A stretch of DNA of 64,000 nt from Hemicentrotus pulcherrimus (Eukaryota > Echinodermata > Echinoidea > Camarodonta > Strongylocentrotidae), in the NCBI GenBank assembly GCA_003118195.1, contig BEXV01000757.1:27712-91711 (forward strand), written 5' to 3'. The notes under the pieces are model-generated. The model ran no database searches. It was not told where the DNA came from and saw only the letters and a program-made list of their open reading frames with translations. The first letter of the stretch is position 1. Each line of letters starts with the position of its first letter. Below, piece after piece: positions 25,701-38,794 of the stretch. A program made the position numbers and the translations under genes.

Positions 25701-27002
25701 ACATGTAGGTAAAAAAAAATTGTAAGCTTTTTAAGATTCCATCATGTTGACTAAATCTTGCTCAAAATCAGTACTAATGAGTTGCACTGCACTCGGGGAT
25801 GTGGATGTACATGTATGGGACTACACAAGTATGTACCATCAAAACATGGTCATTTTTCCCTGAAAAACTATTGCCAGTCACACATAAAATTCAAGAGCAC
25901 TTCAGAGTAATCCACTTCATTTTCATTGCTATTTTATGTTTTCTTAAAACGTGATACACAAGAAAACTTTGATACAGATTACTAGTACTTTCTATTTAAA
26001 ATCAAGATTTGTTTATTTTGCCGTGTTTATTTTGTTTTGTTGCAGTTTGGTTAGTTTTTTTTCTATCAAATTAACTATTTGACTAATATAGTGCATAAAC
26101 CATAAAGTCATCACTAAGAGACAGAACGGCATTATCTTGTACCTTTTTAATATAACAAAGACTAAGCACTGGTGCGGGGTTGGACGGTCGGTGCTTTCAT
26201 TTATCATGGGTCAATACTATTAATTATACATAAGCAATCCAATTATGCTATGAAACCGTGTTGTGTTTATAGATGTCTTTTAAAGAAATGAAGCTAGTGA
26301 TTAAAAAAGAATATTGTACTAAATTAGAAAGGATGTACATTGATGCCGTTTTTTCTAGGCTATTTAAAGACATAAATCAGGCTCTGTTTCAGGCTTTTCA
26401 GGCTGTCTCAAGCTGCTGAATATTACATGGCTACAATTGTATGGGTCACTTTTCAGGCTAATAGGGTGAGAGGCACTGGTATATCGCTACCCACCTGCCA
26501 AACCACAAACTGTATGCAGCATACATACATACATGTAGTAGCCCAGCATATTTTTAATATTGGAGTGGAGGGGGTGGNGGGGGGGAATACCCAAATTTAG
26601 GATTTTGGTTTCCAAACGAAATACGATAATCTACAAAAAATTAATGAGATACTGCTTGATTCATTGCCTCAAAATGACCAAAAGATTTAGGATATATGAC
26701 GTTATTTTAGAAGCAAAGTAAGCAAATATAATACTGATAAATACTTCAATAAGCAGTGCGTTGGTTCTTTATTCAACATGTTTAAACAATCCTATGTCCA
26801 ATGATCAATACGTTGAGATGGTCATTGCTGTATAGAACTCAAGCCATCTCTCACCTCTTCCTACGCAAGTATAGTGCACTCCCAAGTAGAGAGGTATTAT
26901 TTGCAGTAATTGAATTTTCCCTCTCGACCATTTACTTGTTTGACGTAGGTATTTAGACCGGTTCCCCTCCCTGATCATTGCATTGCTTTAATCTCGTCCG
27001 TT
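22752..27002. other. No gene recognised
   Basis: Over 4 kb without a recognisable exon. It holds the short repeat pair at 24874/25484, TACATG islands, and a single N at 26578 within a G-rich run. Open frames here are short and domain-free. Confidence 0.45.
24874..25542. repeat. Short repeat pair 610 bp apart
   Basis: ACATGTCAAACCTTAGTGGG (24874 on) and ACATGTCAAACCTCCGGGGG (25484 on) are each followed by CAAGTCAGTAGA and then, about 30 nt later, TGTACATTC. Only these roughly 60-bp ends match. Confidence 0.6.
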
Positions 27003-27078
27003 CAGAGCCAGAAGGTCGTTAACTCCATGTTAGGGTATATACATTAATGCCCTTCTGGCTCTCAGCAGATGATATATG
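27003..27078 (+). repeat. GAGAGCCAGAAGGGC hairpin, copy 2
   Basis: Left arm CAGAGCCAGAAGGTCGTTAA (27003-27022); right arm TTAATGCCCTTCTGGCTCTC followed by AGCAG (27044-27068); loop about 21 nt. The right flank ATGATATATGTA is shared with other copies. Confidence 0.85.
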
Positions 27079-28220
27079 TAGGGTAAATGAGGCCTTCCTC
27101 TTTAAGCTCGGCAGCTCTCATCAAAATCAGTCAGATATGAAAACAAATGATCTTGCACTTTCCTTCCCCTTGTTATTTTAGGTCGGCATTTGGCGTTGAA
27201 TGTTATTAATGTCTCAAATGTCTCTTTTATTCCAGTCATTGTTTACTGATCCATTCATAATGGTTTTCATTTTCAAAACAAAAACAGGCATTGGATTGTG
27301 GAATAAAATATATTGAATCTTAAACTCTACATATCCTTTTTTTTATTCTTTTTTTTTTTAATTCTTTGGACCAATTTTGTCATGAATACACATCTGGGAT
27401 GAACAAAGCATGCATTCATGTACATGTACCGGTATAGGGGCAAGCTTACAGTATTTGAATTGTACCCAATTAGGCAAGCAAACCTCTATTTTTTTCTTAT
27501 TCAGAAAATCTTAGTAATGGTTAATGTACCGTAATTGCTATTATGCCCATTTTGATTGTAATATCAAAGAAGATTGGAAGACAATGTCCTGCTTGTCTAA
27601 AAAGCACCAATATACCAGTTTACTAACATGTTCATGTACATGTATCTACAGTGCTTTTGTTTTACCTCTTTGTAAATTGTTTAGTTTTGATGGGGTCTGT
27701 AATTGTTTTATTTGAATTTTTATTAATAAAGATTTAAAAGGGGACAAATATGTATTCAAATGTTATGCATAATTTTGTTAACAAAGGATGTTCTTACCCA
27801 AGGCATCCCTGACATAGCAACAAATAATATTTGCAGGTTCAAAATAGTGTAGTTTATTCATTAATAACAGGTAAATGGGAATAATATGTCACTAGGTCCC
27901 TAGAAAAGAAACATCCATAAATTTGAATATGTTAGTCGACCGGTCTTTTATAGCATTACAATGTCGTACTTTTGTGGGCTACACACACAATTTCTAACTA
28001 TTAATACTTGTACACCATTACAGGTATGCATGTATATGTTGTACCTGTTTGTTCACAAAGATACGTTGAGCGACTCCTTTAAGCTAATATATTTTCATTT
28101 GCAGTCAGTTGTGACTCTGCTGTGGAATTTCAGGTGGATTTACCTTACGTAGTGCCGCAGGAAATTGATATTGATCCCTCAACGATGCTGTCCAGTCGCC
28201 TCTGATATCATCAGCAATAT

Positions 28221-28560
28221 TTCTAGTCCAGAGACGGAGACATATAACACACCCCTTCATTAAATAAGCCAAGGCCTGACTTTTTGTCTCTCTCTCTCTC
28301 TCTCTCTTACTATCTCCTTTTTTTTCTTCTTTGTGTGGTGTCCCTCCAAGTCATTTAGGCTAGAATTGATTGGTATGTAATTGTTATTGTGTAAGGAAGA
28401 TATGAAAATAAGAAAATATGTTTAGATTTCTAGTCCAAAGAGGGGAGATAGTGAAATAGAACATTGCTCAACATACATTTGCCAACGCCTGACTCTCTCT
28501 CTTTCTCTCTCGCCCTTTCTTTCATTTTCTCTTTCTCTTTTCTTTCTTAATCCTACCAAT
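28221..28560. repeat. 207-bp tandem duplication with CT runs
   Basis: TTCTAGTCCAGAGACGG at 28221 and TTCTAGTCCAAAGAGGG at 28428 each lead, about 60 nt later, to a GCCTGACT phrase and a (CT)n tract. Confidence 0.75.
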
Positions 28561-29139
28561 TCTTGCATTTTTATTGAATTTTAGAAGAAAATTGTATATT
28601 AATTAGTCAATTTACTTAAACACAGAGTTATGCCATTTTGGCTTTGAACAGACAATTTGTAAGATTATGATAAATTACATATCTGTACGAGGAGGAACGT
28701 GGTGATTACCTTATATGTGTAATTCTTGCGGTCTTTCCATACATTGTGTGAAAAGCATTCTTAATCCATATGAATGATAGAAACAAACTATACATGTAGG
28801 TACCGACTTTAAATCAACATTAAATTGTTGGCTGAAAGTACCCTGAGAATACTGTGGCCTAGAAATAGAGTATTTTACTATTAAATTTCCTACATTTGTT
28901 GAACTTCGGAAGGTTTTTGCAGAAAAGTGTCACAAGTGTCTGCTTCACTTTTGTCCAAATGCTAGCTTTCTCCCAGTCTGCCACAGATCCTGACTGGGCT
29001 TTGACGACATCTGCCAGCTCCAGCTCTGCATGGGCTCAGCTGGCACAATGGATGCTTTCAGCGGATACAATCGTACTCAATATAAATGTGCTTTCATTTT
29101 TTGCCCGATGAAAGTAGACAGAAACTGAACATGACTACA

Positions 29140-29740
29140 TGTCCACAGTATCACACTTACTGTAACTTGATGTTCACTTGCCTATTTCCTAAGGCTGCAT
29201 ATAAAATTTAAGTGTGAATGCAGCAGGGTTCATTGTATCACGGTATTGCAACTTGATGTTTAATGGTTATGTGTAAATATGGAATTCTAATGTGAATGCA
29301 CCGGTTGTTTAAATGTTCATAGTATCACAGTACTGTAACTTTATGTTCACCTGCCCTATGGCTAAGGCAGCACATGAAATCTTGATGTGAATGCAGCCAG
29401 GTTGTTAATGTTAATTGTTTGTTGTCCCAATGGCTAAGACTGCCCATGAATTCTCAATATAAATGCAGTCAGATCAGTCATGTTCACCTTACCACAATAC
29501 TGTAGCTCAATATCTAATGGCTAGGGATACAAAAGAAATTATAATGTGAATGCAGCTGGGTTAGGTAGGGTTTAAAGTATCACAGTACTGTATTAAACTT
29601 GATGTACATGTACTCTCGATGGCTAAGGCTGCACCTGAAATCTTGATGTGAATGCAGCTACATGTAGATTGCTCATGTTAAGGGTATCACAGTGCTGTAA
29701 CTTGATGTTTTCCCAACGGCTAAGGATGTACAGTACATGT
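29140..29740. repeat. Diverged tandem array, unit about 100 bp
   Basis: Six or so imperfect units built from AGTATCACAGTACTGTAACTT, TTGATGTTCACC, TGGCTAAGGCTGCA and TGTGAATGCAGC segments in a constant order. Divergence is considerable. There is no coding signature. Confidence 0.8.
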
Positions 29741-30089
29741 TCATGAAGTTCCATATTTTGACATTTATCTCTTTTACCTGTGGTCGAATCAATAGCGGTC
29801 CAAAATGAGCAAAACAAGGAGGCAGATTTCATATAGATGGGTGTTAACTCATTCACTTGTATAAAGCATTAATACCCCTCTAACCCTCAACATTATATCT
29901 TAGTACATTTGTATGTACCTCTTTCCCACATGTCTGACTTCCATTACCATATTATGAAATTAAACTTCACTTTACATAGGATAACCTTTGATAATATCTC
30001 ATAATGAGAGATGATTGCCTCAAGCAATTCGTCGCTGTGCTAAGAAAGAACACAGGTTCACCTGCGGAGGAAAGGAAACTATACATCCT

Positions 30090-30103
30090 GTTTCCATGGC
30101 AAC
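30090..30103. promoter_or_regulatory. X-box-like motif
   Basis: GTTTCCATGGCAAC has one full RFX half-site (GGCAAC) and one with a mismatch, in the 14-bp spacing of classical X-boxes. There is no gene context, so its role is speculative. Confidence 0.25.
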
Positions 30104-30324
30104 TGATATGCCGAACATCAAGGGAGAGGGTGAAGTCTTTTGTCTCATGCAAATCAAACGCAGAAAACATGTATTTAATTATTGAATTTTTGTGCGGTGT
30201 GAAAAGAGGCTGAAACGTCATATGAATTTGGTTTGTTTGATATTTAAAGGCGTGTAAAAAAAAGAAAAGATAAAAGAAAGAGTATTGACTATTGTGTGCA
30301 AGCATGCGCATGTACCTTGAAAAA

Positions 30325-31046
30325 GGAGAGAGGCAGGGTCAAGATGGAACTTGAATCACATTTATATAATGCATTTTTTGTGGTTATATGATTAAAATTT
30401 AATACAGTTTATGAAAGATGGATATGCACATATTTCTACTTGCAAATACATTACTTGCAGAGTATTTGATAGATATGCCCCTTTAGGCCAAGTGAAGTGA
30501 AACCCAGTTTCTCATCCTGACATTTTATTTGTCTATGTAATACACTGAAAACAGAGGCTTTCATAAACAACTTAGAGTAACACTTGTTAAATGAATTCTG
30601 CTACTTTGTTGTCTATATTCTGTAACATTATCTTATTCCCTCTTCATTTAAAAAAAAAAATGTAAATAACAAAAGAAAAAGGGATTTGCTAAAAATAAAA
30701 GGAAGATAGTGGTAACGAGAAACTACAGTCCGAAACACAATTTAACTTGACCTTTACATGGATATGTATGGGGAGCATCAACTTTTTAGAACCGTATGAA
30801 GTGTGACATCAACTGGTTCCTCCCCCCAAGAGGGTTTTCTTCCAATGACCTCATGCTTCCTCCTCATTTTTTTCCTTCATAAAAAATGTAGATAGGGCAT
30901 TCGTTGACCCCTGATGACTTCTTGAAGTTTGAGTCCCCTGATGACTTCTTAGGGCTCCCAGACGAAACCAGGCGTTGTGTAGAATTTGGATGGTGGAAGT
31001 CCCAGTTCACCTGCACATACTTGTGTATGTACATGTACATGTACAT
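30325..31046. repeat. 724-bp duplicated sequence, copy 2
   Basis: Partner of 22028-22751, about 8.3 kb away in the same orientation. It diverges from copy 1 inside a TACATG island. Immediately to the right, 31075 onward reads GAATTGAATCAAGATTTATT, resembling a LINE 3' tail on the minus strand. Confidence 0.9.
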
Positions 31047-31849
31047 ACATGTGCTGTGAAGTGCTGCAGTGTGGAATTTGAATTGAATCAAGATTTATTT
31101 CAATCATCAACACAATATATGCAAAGATAGAGGCACAGAGTATGAAATTACATGTAAATTGATATGATAACATTCAAAATATAAAGAAAATATAAAAGTA
31201 TAAACCAAAGAATATCATTGTTATGAGCGATTCTTTTAGGATGGAATGCATTTCTTAAGGAAATAGTGAAGGATTTGATTTTAGTGAGTAGAAAAAGAAA
31301 ATGAAGCAGAGAGATGACATCATGGCAGTAACAATATACAGTAGTGTAGAATATAAAAGGAAAAGAAGTGAGATACTTCATAATGAAGAAGACATGATGA
31401 TAGAGAGAGATCGAGAGAGTTGCCAGAGGAAATGAAATGCAGTCGGAATGTACTAGCAATAATAACACAAGCCAATCAACCTGTTGAATCACATTCAATA
31501 TCTGAGATACCGAATGTCTCCTGCCAGCTAGACATCCAGTACCCTACCCTGGAAAACGGCTTGAAAGTAGATCGATTTCGCAGCACCGCAGTCGAGTGGA
31601 CGTGTTTGGCATGTAAACATGTCCTCTCTACAGCCCTCATCTGAATCGCACCTCTGCCCGCATCATCATGCCCCCCCCCCCCTTCTCGACCCCTTGTTTA
31701 CAGACTGTGCGCAAAGAATTGTCCTCCTGACAACTTCATGGCCTCTGTTTCTAGGTTCGGGAGGTTTCAAGAGAATGGCGGTAAACAAATATATGGTCTT
31801 GGTGCACGTGCTGTTAGAGTTGTGTTCTCCACCTAGCCCACATTCATGT

Positions 31850-32830
31850 AAATGCTGCATCAGATGGTGTGTGTGGGACTGGGGGAGAAATATAGGGTTA
31901 CATGCATGGCCCATTTGTGCAGAATGGTGCCAGTAGGAGCTGTAAGGGACTGTAAATTAAGTAGGCTTTGGAGTATTAGAGCAATGTAGGCTCCTTCGTA
32001 CAAAGAGGATGTCTGCTAATGTAGCGTAATTCATGTAATTGCTGCTTAAAGAGAAGGTTGAGTTCTAGGAAGAGGTGAAAAATAATTTGTGAACTTTATC
32101 ATTTATTATTATGCAAGCGTGGAAGAACATCAGATAAGACATGTTCCCTGAAAAGCATGGCTCTTCAAATGCCTTCATATTCTAAATATGTCATGTTTAT
32201 CGTAAAACTTGGGGGGGGGGGAGGTTTTTTCGCCATGTGTTTGTGTAGTCCCATATACATCTTTATGTGTACAGTGTTTGTAACTTTACTAAATTTCTTA
32301 TCATTTTGATGATTCCAGAACCTTGCAATACACACACATTCTTATATGCTACATGTAGGTGATGAACCTTTTCTGGTCGATTCCACACCGTTTCTTTCAC
32401 ATTGCAATCGCATGACCAGAACTCAACTTACTTAGCCAGTACTCATGTAGAAGCAGCATCAAATGGTGTTTGTGGGACTGAGGACAATTTATAATTATAG
32501 GGTAATTACTTGGCTCCTTCTTAGAGTGTAATAAATATACACATATCTATGTATTAAGAACAAAGTCTGTATTAGTGTTACTGCCCATTGCATAGTGTTT
32601 TGTAGGGGTAAGGAGATGTTAGGAGAAATATAGGGTCTCTTGTCAACTTTGTATGTAGAGATTGTCTGTAGAAATTATGCTTGAATTTATGTCAAAGCAG
32701 CATCAGATTGTGTGTTGTGGGACCGTGGGAGAAATCTAGGGTCACTTGGCTCCTTGGTATATAGGAGGTGTCTGAAGAACATTGTAGAAATGGCGCCAGT
32801 ATGAGTTGTAAGTGAATGTAAATAGGGTAG
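31850..32830. repeat. Diverged repeat array around 32 kb
   Basis: Segments near 31857, 32457 and 32698 share GCAGCATCAGATGGTGTGTG-type starts followed by TGGGACTG and GGAGAAATATAGGGT. Two of them continue into GCGCCAGTATGAG- and GTAGGCTTTGGAGTA-type segments. These are old imperfect duplications. Confidence 0.6.
32245..32425. mobile_element. Truncated copy of the 44246-44625 MITE
   Basis: Shares TAGTCCCATATACATCTTT, CCAGAACCTTGCAATACACA and ATTCCACACCG with 44429-44615, and ends near CAATCGCATGACCA. The left half and both termini are missing. Confidence 0.7.
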
Positions 32831-34936
32831 GCTTTAGAATACTGAGAAAACATTCCCATCGTCTGTCGAGATGAGGATGAAGCTTAAGCAGGGGTGTTGA
32901 CATCCTCATCCCAGGATTGGGGACCTTTCGGAGAGATGCGCTTATGCCGAGTATCCACGATTCCATGGGTTGAATTCTGTTTTCATGTTGGGATGACTTG
33001 ATCAACTGTCCCATGCATGTTTGTTTGCAGGCACCACCAGGGTTTCGTTGATGTTTTATGAGATAACAACTTTGGCTGAGGAATCGATTTATATTTTACA
33101 AGCAACAAGGTTTAGTTCCGGATGTATCTATAAAAATTGTAACCCAATTCAAACAAAAGTAGGTTCTGACTAGTAAATGTTAGATGAATTTTATTTCTTC
33201 AAATGCAGTAAGTTTTCTTGAGGAATTTTGCATGGTAAAAAGGAAGGATATACATTAGCTCTAAGAAAACTGAGTATAAAGCTATCAAATGATCCATTTC
33301 CATCTCCTTAATTTGGTTCAATACCTTGTTACATTGTGACTTGTATTTTAGTTTAATTCTTGGAACTCTCTGTAAGAAATTTAGATGGTATAAAAACAGC
33401 CAAACTTAATGTAGACTCCTGTGAACAATGTACATTTTTTATCAGCACATGGCATTTTAATAGCATTTTAGGGAATAATGACGAATAAACATGAGGGATA
33501 TAGATCAGAGCATGATTTTCCACACCAATTTCATCAGACTTGGGTTCGTTTCTTTTATCTTGTGGCCCCAATGTTGCTTACGTCATTGTCTAGAAAGGAG
33601 GATAGGAAAAAAGGAAATAAAGAGGAAAAGGAAAGGCTCAAACATTGAGCATCTGAGTGTGCAAACAGTGCTTAACACAGTTTTTACCCTCCACCACTTT
33701 CCATTTCAGATTACCTCCTCATGGCATTTTGGAAAGGTTTAAAATTTGGAGGGGGAGGGAAAGAGAGTATCGATACCCTATTTTGTCCCATCTTTCGTAA
33801 CAAGCACACTCCACAATATCCTGTTACACATATTGCTGATATTCGAAAGGGTATTCTTGTCTCATTTTTTAAATGCTAAGTGAGGATTTAGGATGGGATA
33901 AGTGTTGGTATTTAGGCACAAAACACAGGTGAAAAGTGTGATCTGACATACAGTAGGTGAAAATGCAAATGCTCCCATTTGGAATAAAGCTTTCCTGAAG
34001 TCCTTAAAAGAATCCATAAGTGTACCATTTAATTCAAAGCTATTTAATAAGACAAATTTCATAAAAAAATAGTTTTTTTTTTCTTCTCGTAATGTTTTAC
34101 AAAAAACAAAAATGACCCTAGGTTTATTCAATTTTGTTTTCATTATTATCTTGCCTTTCAATGAATCTTTGATAATTTAATTTTGTGTTGTAACTTGAAA
34201 TTAACAAGATACCATTTAACTAGTTATACAATGTAGTTTTGACTTTTGACCAATCATATTTGAATATGGTGTTAAAAAAAAATCAAGAAAAGCTAAAAAA
34301 GGAGGGGTCTTTATTGTATGTTTTATTTGTATATACATGTATGAAAGAGCAATGTTCTTGTCAAATAAAAAGTGCAACAGAGAAACCCTTTTTTCTAACT
34401 ACTATAATGAAATTTTAGTCGCAAAAATGTATGAAAAATTAATGGCACTGCACGAGTTAAGCAATGAGAATATAAAAATGTGATATCTTATATTGTGAGT
34501 GATGGGTGAAAGAAATATTGATAGAAATTGAAATTAAGAGTGGGAACTAATCTCCATCTTGCTAGCTGATCTCTCTCTTGCCTTTCAAATCTGAGAAATT
34601 GATCCCCATCTTATAGCATGATACGGGATTACAGATGGGTAATGAGTTCGAGAAACAGCTTTCTTCACCTTTGCAGCAGAGTCTAGGTTCACTTAAAGTT
34701 TAGGTTATCGTTTTAAAACTCTTTCGGTTATATCTCTTGCAGTTACTTACCATGCAAACACACCCATGGTTTTTAAAGTTGAAGTTATAAACTATGTGAG
34801 ATCTTATGGTTAGTGCTATAACTGTTTTAACAGGGGTCCTCACTCGCAGTTATGTGATGTGCAGATGCAATATCTTTGAGGTTAAATGCCAGCATGTAGT
34901 TAAAATGTCTGGTTACCCAGTTTATATTCTTTAAAT
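32831..34936. other. No gene recognised
   Basis: AT-rich DNA with homopolymer A and T runs. No exon, RNA gene or transposon terminus is seen on either strand. Confidence 0.45.
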
Positions 34937-35260
34937 ACTCAAAGTTTTGGTCTGGTGTGAACCCTCATCATTATTTGAAAGTGGATCACGGTTTAAAATT
35001 TGAGGTTTAGCAAACTCAAAGCTTAAAGCTACGAGCTAAAATCTTTAATACTCAAAGTTTTGGTCTGGTGTGAACCCTCATCCTCAGTTAATAGTGCATC
35101 ATTGCTTAAAGTTTGAGGTTTAGCAAACTTAAAGCTTAAAGCTACGAGCTAAAATCTTTAATACTCAAAGTTTTGGTCTGGTGTGAACCCTCATCCTCAG
35201 TTAATAGTGCATCATTGCTTAAAGTTTGAGGTTTAGCAAACTTAAAGCTTAAAGCTACGA
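34937..35260. repeat. 113-bp tandem repeat, about 2.9 copies
   Basis: Units begin ACTCAAAGTTTTGGTCTGG at 34937, 35050 and 35163. Units two and three are almost identical; the first is more diverged. The last unit stops at GCTACGA, 35260. Confidence 0.95.
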
Positions 35261-35550
35261 TGGTCCCGTATAAACATAGCCTGAGATAAGTTCAGCCAAA
35301 GAGGGAAAAAAATGATCTAAGCTCGTGTCTTGGGGGTAATTGATTCTTGTTTTCTGGAGCCAGATTCGAGAGAAGAACGGCTGGAATTAAAAGGTTCCTC
35401 CCCTGCCCGGGATTATCTCGACTTCTAAACGAAGCAAAGGGATCACGCATGAGAAGTGGTTCAACACATCTCCGTGTAATTATTTCTCCCAGCAAAACCA
35501 CATTAGAGAGAAGACGATGAAAGGTCACAATTGCATCGCCTCCGAGCGCA

Positions 35551-35640
35551 TTGTCTGCTGAGAGCCAGAAGGGCGTCGGCTCAAGACATTTAAGGATGAG
35601 ATAATGACCTTCTGACTCTTAATAGAAAATGATATATGTC
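35551..35640 (+). repeat. GAGAGCCAGAAGGGC hairpin, copy 3
   Basis: TTGTCTGCTGAGAGCCAGAA leads into GGGC on the left (35551-35574). On the right, TAATGACCTTCTGACTCTTA (35602-35621) closes an imperfect stem, followed by the conserved ATGATATATGT flank. Confidence 0.8.
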
Positions 35641-36249
35641 TGACTCTTTGCTTTGAGGAGGGGAGGAATTTATCGTCATTTACCAAGAAGAATTTTAGCA
35701 GTGCAATCGTCACTGCTTGAAAATAATAATTTGGAAAATTGATTTTTGTACTCTTAGCACTTTGTAGTTGAGTTGGTTGATTAGTGGACTCATTCACTAT
35801 CAATCTTCATGCTGTACTTTAGGTATATTGTTTTCAGGGCTTCTCTTACAGTAAGCACTAAAGCTGAGAGTTGTATTTGATATGCTTCACATATTTCATA
35901 TGCTTTACATATTTCATACTGTCATTGTATTCCTAGGAATCCATGTTGCACATTTCAACATCAAAGAAATCTATATTGATGATATTCATTATGACTTTTA
36001 TGAACATGTATCATTGTCACTCTTTGTGTTTTCAAAATATTAACTATAATGTCCTATTAAAGACCCCAGGACCAAGTATTTTCTAGTGTAAGTTGTTTGT
36101 CCTAAAAATGCAATGACCTGGAAAGTCATGCAATCTATGAACATTGATCTAAATCTCTAGATAGAACCGAATTCTTGTCTTTAAAATGAGAAAAATTTTC
36201 TTTCTGAAGTGATTGAATTAGTAATAGCACATCCAGGTTCAAACAACCA

Positions 36250-36400
36250 GGACCCGTTTCACAAAGCCTTTTTCCAATGACAAATGACAAAAATCAGTGA
36301 CAAATCTGTTAACCAATCAGAAGCAAAGATTTTCTGTAGCTTATAACAAAAACTGTCATTTGTCACTGAGGATAAGTTTTGTGAAACACCCCCCAGGTCC
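36250..36400. mobile_element. 151-bp MITE (GGACCCGTTTCACAAA termini)
   Basis: Left GGACCCGTTTCACAAAG and right TTTTGTGAAACACC...CAGGTCC are inverted, with a small insertion of C residues at right. Internally, AATGACAAATGACA and TGTCATTTGTCACT are also inverted, making it a nearly full-length hairpin. It has no coding capacity. Confidence 0.75.
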
Positions 36401-38794
36401 GTCATTATAAACAGGTCAAAATAAAATATCACACTGCATTCTTTTTTCTTCATCTGGTGTGTCTATTTTAGGGTACCGATAACAGAAACTCCTGACATGC
36501 TCATTAACCTAGATAATCATGTATCTGGGACTTGTCTCTAGCTTGGATGATCCAGGCTAATACTGGTGCAGATTATTAACCCCTCCCATGTTATGCCGCT
36601 CGACTTGTGAGCCTTTTTCCGCTGAAATGTGAGTTGTAGGGGTCTTTGCTGTTTTGTATTTTCATTATTATTTTGTATACACCTGTATGAGGAGGGTTTG
36701 ATACAGGTGCTAGTAACAGGATCTCCAAGGAAAGATGGTTTCAAGAAATCACAATTACATGCAAATTCTAACAACTGTTCCATTACGAGATAAAGCAGGA
36801 CCCTCAAGTCTGCGCTTGAATATTGCTTTCTGAAATTTAAACAAGCAACACTTGTTTTTGTACAAGAAATAAGTATAATGTACTATTGCCAAGAGAAAAT
36901 GTATGTATTTAAATATGCACTTTTGTTGGTTGCAATTTCACAACTCTGGCAAACTTGAAGGAGTGAATAATCACAACGTCTCTTTCAGTTTGAAGAGTTT
37001 ACAATTAAAGTTTAAGCACCTCCCGCATCATTTATATATGCTTCTTTCAATGTACTATGACAAACGATTTTTAATGCATGATGTTCATTTCATCTCCTGT
37101 GATATTACATGTCTAAGGTTTCATCTCATGAGTCAGGAGCTGAAGGGTGCATTGTTTATCCACGCAGTTACTATTAGGCGGGCGTAGTACTAGTAACTTG
37201 TTTCTTTTTCCAAACTGTTCTTTGTCTTTTATCTGCAAGTTTGAAAGCTAGTCTATTGATTCACTAAGATCTCCCAATTTGTTTAATGTTGTACAGTGTA
37301 AATTATAAAGCCTCTCATAGTAGATCCTGGTTGTCTTTTACATAATATGGAAAATGCATGGGAAATATTCTCCAAATTGCATCATATTCAAACAGTTAAT
37401 AACCTGCTGCATTGGTGAATCAAATAAGAAGAATTATCCCTCTCTAAACACCCTCTCATTTACTACATCAAATGTGTAGACACTCGAGTAGGGGGTGAAA
37501 ACTCCATCTCATTACCGCATCGATCACCAAAATAGCTCTAACTTGCCAGTATCACATGAGGGCGTCCCGTCCCCCTCAGGAGCGCGCATTTCACATTCTC
37601 AATTGCATTATATGATGAAATTACATCGGTTTAGAGGATTCTCTGGTGTTTTCCTTCCGAGGGGGAGAGCTTCATTTATTAGCTTAGTTAGACGATAGAT
37701 CCCTTTCCACTTCTTTCTATTTACTCTCCGAATGGATGCTGGCTTATTTTCATGGAGCTCGGAAACTGGCTCTCTTCTCCGTCACCTCTCTCCTCCGTCA
37801 CCTCTCTCTCTTCTCCGTCACCTCTCCCCTCTCTCTCTCTCTCTCCCTTCAAATGCTGATGACGTCCCGATTCTCTAGCGACTACAGTGTATCACCATCA
37901 GGATGGCTTTTCAGAAGTAGATCTTTTCATAACTCCTTTAATATCGTGCTGTCCTGCACCAGTAAATGATGAGAACTTTTGTCAATATGATAGGATGTGG
38001 TGAAATGTTGAACTTCTAATAGATTATTTATAGAGATCATGTGAAACTTTTTTTTCTGTTTACTTTGATTTTGTTATATTGAAGGTCCATCAAATATTTA
38101 TTCAAACTATTATCAGATCGCTGAGGAACATATAATAATTTAAGATTGTTAGCTACCTTTGGATAAGATTGAAGTTCAGATGAATTAAATTTGAATATAT
38201 TTTTATTTAAAAACAGGAACAGAACATTTCATTAGGTAGTTTTTATCTCCTCCACACCTCAAATATTTAACCAATGCCCTTTATGCTCTCACCAGATGGC
38301 ACTGTTTTTTTTTTTTTACTCCATCTTGCACCTTGGCCCTTTCTAGATCTAATCTGCTTTCCCTCTTCTTGAAGAAATCACCCTCGTTTTTGCTGAATTT
38401 GCTTGCTAACATCACGAACCATCTATGATAACCTAATGAAGATATCTGGTCACTACATCGCTAGGATAATTTACCGCAGAAATCAATGCCTGACAATACA
38501 GAAGGGTGTTACTGTATCCTTATTAAAGATTCAGACAAAATTGTATCGTGCAACGTAAGACGTTCGTGGAAAGGGAAAACGAGATTCGCAAACAAGCGTG
38601 GGGAAAGTGTAGAAAGTGGTGTAAGAAAGCTACTCATAATATCAAAGGAGAGATTTTGTTACTCTGAATTTGTAGAGCCTTGAGGGGTATAAGGTTACAA
38701 CATAACTTTTCATATTGACTGGAATAAAAGTGTTTGATTTAATGCTTAAAAGCTGTGGTAACTTCTTAGTATCTTCTTAGTGCAACATACATGT
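36401..38794. other. No gene recognised
   Basis: Non-coding; includes a CT-rich patch with TCCGTCACCTCTC repeats at 37778-37850. Short frames here lack any recognisable domain. Confidence 0.4.

Noticed and set aside
31148..31498. 116-residue minus-strand hydrophobic frame
   Set aside because: AT-rich sequence yields Leu/Phe/Ile-rich peptides by chance; no reverse transcriptase or other domain was seen.
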